From Ciona intestinalis (Eukaryota; Chordata; Ascidiacea; Phlebobranchia; Cionidae): a DNA stretch of 64,000 nucleotides. The stretch is taken from the NCBI RefSeq assembly GCF_000224145.3, contig NW_004191144.1, positions 1-64,000 on the forward strand. The letters run 5' to 3'. The first letter of the stretch is position 1; every line of letters begins with the position of its first letter. The notes beneath the pieces are model-generated. The model was not told where the DNA came from. It worked only from the letters and a program-made list of their open reading frames with translations, and did no database searches. The translations under genes and the position numbers were made by a program. Shown here in pieces: positions 46,649 to 64,000 of this stretch.

Positions 46649-48640
46649 ATTTACCGCTATAAACATACACCTAACCATCCAACACCCAGTCTATGTTATG
46701 TGGTATACTGGTATAGCATTGTAATTGCCTTACACAAGCATCCATGTATAACATAGGCACGTGGTGGGGTTATGTTAATAATTCAACCATGGATAATGGG
46801 TCTAATTGTTTGTAATTATTATTATTGTTAATTTATGATTGGTAATGGAATGTTATAGTTTTTATTTTGAACTCTTTAAAACTGGTCAACTCATACACCT
46901 CATGCTCACTGTCAGGTTATAACATGGATGTCTTCCCATTGCCCATATCACAGGTATTTGTGCAATATGATGGTGCTCTTCCTTCTGCAAAGAATAAACC
47001 ACATCAGTGGGTGTGAAAATCAACAACAAATGAAGAACTATAGTGACCACTGTGAGCGACTGGACAAATATGCCCACAATGGTAGCAGCAACGAGCCCTG
47101 AACTTGTAACCTGTGGGCTGGAGGCAGGCGTGTTAACCACAGTGCTACTACACCAAAAATGTTTTTTTCTGTGGTGTTTTGGTTAAGTCGAAATAATAAA
47201 AATTTGTGATATCATTTAAATTGTATGCTGGTGTAAATTTTAAGGGTGATTATGGGGGGTATTACAGTGGGCAGTTGGATGTAACTTATACACCTCATGC
47301 TCACTGTTTTGAATACTTATGCTAATATTGAGAAACTCCCCAATTGAAATACACAAAGTTTAAAAGTGAGTAATCGTCCACTACCGGCGCTATTAAGCAA
47401 GCAGTTTACCCTCTTTCATTTTACATTTGGTATTAGAGCGAGTGTCAGAATATAAAGTGTAGTTTAGAATAAATTGTAATTGGCTCGTTAGCTCCTTCTA
47501 GCGGTAGGAAATTCTCGTAATAAATGTAATCTGCTGCGTTTAAAATACCTCGGGTGAGCTTCGAAACGTAGTACCCTCTAAACGTTGTGTCACCAACAAT
47601 TGATTGACAGGTGCAGATCAACCACTGAAGCTCCGCCTTCCTACGTCATCAGCTTTGATTGACAGGTACAGGATTGCGCAACATTAGCCCTGCAGTACAC
47701 CCTTATCGTTAATTACTCAACGCTTTTTGCGCCTATTTAAAAAATTGGCGCGAGATTTTGGACCGAGGCAAAATACAAAGCACCACTGCGCACGCGCAAG
47801 GTTTCCCAGCTTGCTTCTTCTGTTTAATAAAGCTGTTTCTAACTATTAGTTGCAACTTGGCAGCTTGGACGAAGGTGGTTGTACAACATCGTGGGAGTTC
47901 TGCTATTGCATAAGTTAAGTATTATGTAGCTTGCTTTATAACTGTATATATATATATAAGTAAACTATATACCGGTATTATAACTATACATTACCCGTAT
48001 TTATATTCACATATATATATTACTATCACACATGTAATGTGCCTTGCGTATATTATCATTATCTTTTATTCTATACACAGGTGTCCGCCATATATTTATT
48101 ATGTCACTCGCGTTGTGATGTCACTTTGCGGCATCGCGCTCGCTGGATAACCTTATTACGTCACAATGCCAATTAGTTTCGTTATATGTTTATTACGTCA
48201 CTCGCGACGTTAGGTTTGCTGTAACTGTTATGTCACAATACCGATTCAGTGCGTCATAATCTCGTTCTCTGCCGTACGCGCATCTATACTCGATTATTAC
48301 GATTGGTTACGTCACACACGTGCCTGTGACGACACAATACGGCTTCGAAGCTTGCGTTTCGCGATTTTTTCCATGGGGCCCCATGCGCGTTCTACGTCGA
48401 CGCAAGGCACATTACTTGTATATTCTAATTATATTTGCGCTATGAGCGCGAAGCAAGAAGATCAAAGAATTGGTAAAGTATAAATCACATTTGGCATTAT
48501 TACGTACATTAGCTCTTTTCTAGAAACATCAACGATGTGACGTCACAGAAGCAGTGATGACGTAACAGAAGAACCTGCTTCGTAAGTTAATTGTTATACG
48601 TCATAATCCAAAGTCTTCAAGTTTCCTTGTTTTACAGAAT

Positions 48641-49090
48641 ATGGTATGTGACGTCACAGAAGACGGCGAAGCACACGTTGATGTTGTTGAAGGTATATAT
48701 GACGTAATAAGCGTAGTTATTATACATCAGTAACGTTTGATTGTTACAGATGCGGCAGCAAGTCAAAGAATAAAAAACAAGGTAAAATTTGTTCTGTGTT
48801 TTATATAGAACTTAAAAAAATAAAAGTAATAGGTTTTATTTAATAAACATTGCAATGGGACAACTTTGGCTGAAATAGGTCCCAAGGTAAAACATTTTCT
48901 ATATAGGGCCTTATACAGATTATGTGTTGTACGCTGCATTGTTGTTACTTGCAAATACTGGTGATGTGTATTTAACGGATTGTTTTAAACTGAGTAAAGA
49001 TATGAAAACAATATTATGTTGATTGTGACTTTGGTTATTTTTTAGACGAAGAACAAAGACGAAGACGCCAATATAAGGATGCCGGTTTGA
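48641..49090 (+). CDS. candidate 42-residue acidic microprotein (spliced)
   Basis: Possible exons 48641-48692, 48750-48781 and 49046-49090 join in phases 1 and 0 and read MVCDVTEDGEAHVDVVE, DAAASQRIKNK, TKNKDEDANIRMPV, stop. Each intron has GT-AG ends and a pyrimidine tract, and the ATG sits three bases after an acceptor-like TTGTTTTACAG. An upstream exon-like piece (ATG at about 48445, MSAKQEDQRI) does not join it in frame. No family is recognised. It may be a non-coding transcript or chance. Confidence 0.22.
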
Positions 49091-49099
49091 GGTGTTTGT

Positions 49100-49460
49100 A
49101 GGCTTAAGTGTGTATAGGCCTACTGTAAGTGTGTATAGGCCTACTGTAAGTGTGTATAGGCCGATTATAAGTGTGTATAGGCTTATAGTATATAGGGTGT
49201 ACGCGCGAAGAAAGAAGATCAAAGACGCCGATAAAGGATGTCGGTTTCAGGTGGTTTAGGCTTAGTGTTTAAGTAGAGTGTTTGTGTGTGTGTGTTAGCT
49301 GGTGCACTCTTACAGTGTTGCCAGCAGTTTATGTATGTGTTTGTGTGCTAGCTGGTGCACTCTTACAGTGTTGCCATTTTTCTGCTGCACACCCTTAAAG
49401 TGTTGCCAGCTTTTTTGCTGCACACTCTTACAGTGTTGCCAGCATTTTTTGCTGGGTCTA
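49100..49460. repeat. two short tandem arrays
   Basis: At 49100-49190 there are four copies of GTAAGTGTGTATAGGCCTAC. At 49300-49460 there are about five copies of a unit of about 35 bp with GCACTCTTACAGTGTTGCCA. Between them (49203-49250) is a second copy of the module AAGATCAAAGACGCCGATA seen at 49046-49090. Confidence 0.8.
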
Positions 49461-49724
49461 ATGTTGCCAGCTATGTCCCCCAAGCACTTTTTAGTGTTTA
49501 TATAACAAAGAAATAAATACGAGCTTAGTTGTTGCATTTATTGATTAGCGTCGGTTTTGTATTGTTTCGATTTGGTCTTGGTACACATATACTCGAGTAA
49601 TATCAACGCGCAGTATAATATACACGCAGTAAATTAAACTCTGTTCCCGATCAGTCTATTAATTTAATGTAACATAAACTTCCCCACTGGTTGTAACTAA
49701 AGTTTAAGATTTTTAACCTTTTAA

Positions 49725-50922
49725 AGTTTGAATTTAACTTATAAAACGTCATGTAGCGTGATTGGGACGATGGCCACGTCACAATTACGCTACGACGTCG
49801 ATACGGTGGGTCAGAGCATTGTCATGACCCTGCGTTCGGTGCGGTTACGTCAGTTTTGATTGAGTTACGTCACGGTCAGGTTGTTGCGTGGACGTCGCCG
49901 CCAGCGATGCTACGCTAAATCCACCGGTACAGTGATGCAACGGTTAGGTCACTGTCGCGGTTCGTAACAACCTGACGAAGTTTCGTAACGGTCGATGCGG
50001 TGCTTAACATCCGGACGATATTATATTGTGTGAAGATACGACGAGAGTATCGCGGTACCAAGATGTTTTCTCAATAAGCGGTCGGGTAATGCAGGGCCGT
50101 TGTTGGCTTTGCAGGTGGACGCTTGGTGGCGTGCGCGAAAAAAATTCGCAACAATCTTTGCTTGTTGATATTTTAGTGTTATGTTACGTTTTTTTAGTGT
50201 TTATGAATGAGTTATGTTTTTTTCTGTTGTGGTTGTTTGTCTGTTATTTTTTGTCATTGGTTTCTTTTCCTTGCTTTGGGTAAGGTCTATCCAGCAAGGG
50301 TTTCTCACCAGAGTAGAAACCCAGTTTGAATTTAACTTAATAAAACGTCATGTAGCGTGATTGGGACGATGGCCACGTCACAATTACGCTACGACGTCGA
50401 TGCGGTGGGTCAGAGCATTGTCATGATCCTGCGTTCGGTGCGGTTACGTCAGTTTTGATTGAGTTACGTCACGGTCAGGTTGTTGCGTGGACGTCGCCGC
50501 CAGTGATGCTACGCTAAATCTACCGGTACAGTGATGCAACGGTTAGGTCACTGTCGCGGTTCGTAACAACCTGACGCAGTTTCGTAGCGGTCGATGCGGT
50601 GCGTAACATCCGGACGATATTATATTGTGTGAAGATACGACGAGAGTATCGCGGTACCAAGATGTTTTCTCAATAAGCGGTCGGGTGATGCAGGGCCGTT
50701 GTTGGCTTTGCAGGTGGACGCTTGGTGGCGTGCGCGAAAAAAATTCGCAACAATCTTTGCTTGTTGATATTTTAGTGTTATGTTACGTTTTTTTAGTGTT
50801 TATGAAGGAGTTATGTTTTTTTCTGTTGTGGTTGTTTGTCTGTTATTTTTTGTCATTGGTTTCTTTTCCTTGCTTTGGGTAAGGTCTATCCAGCAAGGGT
50901 TTCTCACCAGAGTAGAAACCCG
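49725..50922 (+). repeat. 599-bp direct tandem duplication, two copies
   Basis: Copy 1 runs from about 49725 to 50322 and copy 2 from 50323 to 50922, with roughly ten differences (about 98% identity). The unit is GC-richer than its surroundings and rich in ACGTCA. It ends with a hairpin GGGTTTCT-loop-AGAAACCC (50298-50322 and 50897-50921). Each copy has an 85-codon open frame (50026-50283 and 50625-50882) with a hydrophobic end but no recognised family. Confidence 0.95.
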
Positions 50923-51041
50923 CTACCATTGGCTGGGGGCTTGTCGTGCCGTAGTGGCTTTCCACCAACGCCAGCCACATAAATTATGAAGGTATTTTAA
51001 TCCTGTTCTTTATTTTGCAGAAAAATTGTCAACGAGAGAAC

Positions 51042-51222
51042 TATATAATAAAGTGGGGAAGTTAGGACACCTTTTTATTCTATTTTCTTGTCCCATCTGA
51101 TAGTAAACCTATTTTTTATACTCCTATAGGCTGTTGTTAATTGTTTAAAACTCGAACAGGTTGTTTGCGGATATAGTGCGCTAAAGGTGTCCCATCTCTC
51201 CCCATGGTAGCCTACCATACGT
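51042..51222. repeat. MITE family 1 copy (diverged)
   Basis: AAAGTGGGGAAGTTAGGACACC-type start and AAAGGTGTCCCATCTCTCCC end, with a shorter interior than at 13701-13897. About 630 bases upstream of the Pbx ATG. Confidence 0.7.
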
Positions 51223-51854
51223 ATATATTTGTGTTCTTTTAGCGATTTTAAAAATAAAATTTAAACCCGTTACTTTAATGTACTATTTCTGATATTTTTA
51301 ACAGTGAGAATTATATATATATAAATAAAAGTGACCAATCCAATAGTAAAGAGAAGGGAACTAGCAACAAAACGACCGTAGTTTATTCAAATTTAAAAAT
51401 TCGGTACGGTTTTAGTTGTTCAAAGTTTAAATTGAATGTCAACATAGACCTATGATGTTAACTTTATGACGTCATTTTCAAAATAAATTGTCCGCTAGAC
51501 GGAGCTGATGAGGCATCTGCATTTATTAATATTATATATCTATGGCCGTTAGGGAAAAAAGCAAAACGCAGGGTGTTGTTGCATTTCTAGTTTTCCAGCG
51601 TTGGGCAAGTTATAGTGAAGTTATAGACAATATTTTAACGCGTAGATGTTGTTACTGTCGGGTGATTTATGTGTTTTGTAATCTTAAATCAGGGCTTGCT
51701 GTTAAGCGTCTTATCCAAGAATACCTTTATTATTACAAAATACACAATTACCAAAAGATCTTTTTTCAGCAGAATGGCTCTTGTTTTAACGTTACTTTCA
51801 AATCCTCATCAGGTTTAGATATTTTTTCATTAAGATTATGATCTAAAGTTAAAT

Positions 51855-62431
<10,577 letters not shown>

Positions 62432-63895
62432 TTATGATGTCATAATCATGAGGAGTGATGTCGTAACGGATTTTGCCTGAAACCTGAATTCACAGATTAT
62501 GATGTCACAAGTTTTTATTGTAATGGATTGTGATGTCATCATACACAATTGTGACATCATGGTAGAAAAACATTTTAAATTTCTGTTTTTACACATCATG
62601 TCCTAACACACAATATGCTGCTTCATAAATTACAGCAGCAAATATTCCACATGAGCGGGTTATATATCATAGAACCTATTGGCTATTAATAAAACACAGT
62701 TTTTACCCTATTTTTAACTTTAAACATTTTCACTATTAAGAATATCATCATTGTTTTGACCCTAAACCCCAAACTGCAAAGATTCGCAAATTTCTTTAAC
62801 ACCTAATACATGAATAAAACTAAATATCCGTGTTAAATTTAACTTTAAAACATCTTGCAAAAGTAAATTTCTTCCACACGCATGACAATATATAGGAAAG
62901 TGTTTTTAAGCGAATACGTTCTATGGTATATTTATCTTACACATTTGGTACATAATGGGTGCTTTCCCTAATATGGGAATTAGCAGTGTTGCGAGTTACT
63001 GCCAACTTTAAATTCTTAATCAGGCAACACTGAACTTATTGTATTCACTTATTTGCCGAATAATGGGCATTGTTTGCTAACTAGTGTTTATTGTTTGCCG
63101 AATAATGTCGTTTCTTGCACCGCCTTTTACACACGCAGCAGCAAAGTTTTTCAAAATTTGAAATTTCCTAAATTTTAGAAGACTTGAGTACTTGGTGCTT
63201 TGCTTGTAATCATCCAACATTTAATCAATAAAATGATTTTCACCCAAAATTTTAAAAGTTCGAAGCATGATGTTGCTACCATTGTAGGCGTATGTGACCT
63301 TCGGCAAGACAATTAACAACAATTGCTCCTACCCAGTGGTCACTAATGGGCTAAATTATCAGCCATACAAAAACACCATCACCCACAAAGTTACATACGT
63401 GGTTACTTGTAAGCTGGCACGAGGTGTTGAAACAGAACACCCGTGTCATAACGACTGTCGTTGCCTCGCCATGCGAGGATAAATGAATGTAATTCTCTAT
63501 GGAAAGTCGCAATTACACACTCCAAAAAAATTTAATATTCTTGTGCAGTCGCCGCAATAATAGGATTTGTATACGAAATACGTATGATATTTTAAAAAGC
63601 TCTTTAAAACATTTTTGTCTTAACAATTAAAAAATGTATAAACCCTTTGAAAAAATGTTTTATATTTTGAGGTATTTTATTTTTTGTTGCCAAAACATGT
63701 ATTTTTTAATGCCGCTCCCCGATTTTTTCTGAAATAATTTGCCGATCAACGGTTTTGTTTGAATTTCACGGTTGGGCGGTTACGTCAGTTACTAAGGAAA
63801 TATTTTCAAGTCGGTTGAAAATTCGTTAAAGTTGAAACGATTTTTTACTTTTTAACGATTTTTTAGATTTTAAGGTCGAAATATAGTGAAATATA
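62432..63895. other. Pbx 3' UTR and centrin upstream region
   Basis: The Pbx 3' UTR probably ends after AATAAA at 62688-62693. A SINE body with tail A (plus sense) lies at 63265-63485. The remainder is AT-rich leader sequence to the centrin ATG at 63896. Confidence 0.6.
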
Positions 63896-64000
63896 ATGGC
63901 TAGTGGATACAGAAAGCCTGTTGGGGGAAGCACGAAGCGTAAAGGAGGCGCAAGGCCCGAATTAACGGAGGAACAGAAGCAAGAAATACGTGAAGCTTTT
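63896..64000 (+). CDS. Centrin, first 35 codons (runs off the window)
   Basis: Reads MASGYRKPVGGSTKRKGGARPELTEEQKQEIREAF in two blocks: a short basic N-terminus (residues 2-20), then PELTEEQKQEIREAF, which matches the entry to the first EF-hand of centrins (CETN1/2 type) nearly exactly. Centrins are calmodulin-like calcium-binding proteins of centrioles and basal bodies, and act in nucleotide-excision repair with XPC. The rest of the gene is outside the window, so no EF-hand loop can be checked. Confidence 0.92.
   Translation, partial: MASGYRKPVGGSTKRKGGARPELTEEQKQEIREAF

Larger units (their letters stand above)
46649..51854. other. large intergenic region upstream of Pbx
   Basis: Contains a truncated SINE head (47030-47155, minus) and two TGATTGACAG motifs (47601-47610 and 47656-47665). 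A CpG-rich stretch with an E2F-like TTGGCGCGA follows near 47746 and then TGACGTCA sites. A candidate small gene (48641-49090), short tandem repeats at 49100-49190 and 49300-49460, the 599-bp tandem duplication and a MITE family 1 copy (51042-51222) complete it. The last part is probably the Pbx leader. Confidence 0.6.

Noticed and set aside
49310-49537. Minus-strand open frame with QQKSWQH repeats
   Set aside because: Translation of a short tandem repeat.
51542-51841. 99-codon open frame just before Pbx
   Set aside because: No family resemblance or splice signals, and it ends 13 bases before the Pbx ATG. Probably leader sequence.

Overview
The window is eukaryotic and reads as an ascidian tunicate, most likely Ciona. 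The evidence is AT-rich DNA, chordate gene orthologues packed about one per 7 kb, many short introns with exact phase continuity, and many short MITE and SINE-like repeats. The organism call is inference; the gene calls come from exons translated and joined by eye. Most exons are too short to stand out as open reading frames, so several genes are visible only after splicing.

Layout, left to right: the 3' part of an IGF-binding-protein-like gene (+, to 2518); Tmem203 (+, 3777-5135); an unrecognised 207-residue protein with one predicted N-terminal membrane segment (+, 6117-7983); Tada1 of the SAGA complex (-, 8360-10844); an Sp-type zinc-finger factor divergent from Tada1 across 334 bp (+, 11179-16438); an Slc15 proton-coupled oligopeptide transporter (-, 18405-28760); a Gpsm/LGN/Pins-type TPR-GoLoco polarity protein (-, 32034-43401); a heparan sulfate 3-O-sulfotransferase (-, 44145-46648); Pbx (+, 51855-62431); and the first 35 codons of a centrin (+, 63896-64000). 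The genes do not form an obvious pathway. They are separate housekeeping and developmental genes.

Between and inside them lies a dense repeat landscape. A SINE-like element has a tRNA-like head and a conserved body, and is followed by one of at least two alternative tails of about 97 bp. Each tail also occurs alone in tandem arrays. At least four inverted-repeat (MITE-like or foldback) families and about ten minisatellites are present. No retrovirus, LTR-element or Polinton coding remnant was recognised.

The points most worth a second look are: two probable single-base assembly errors (IGFBP exon, Pbx exon 11); a 98%-identical 599-bp tandem duplication; a phase-compatible alternative last exon in Pbx that would replace the homeodomain with a hydrophobic tail; a set of TGATTGACAG (PBX-MEIS type) motifs in and upstream of Pbx; repeated copies of exon ends inside Gpsm introns; a GC-AG intron in Slc15; a Cys in place of the usual Arg in the sulfotransferase PAPS-binding strand; and the alternative-tail SINE system.
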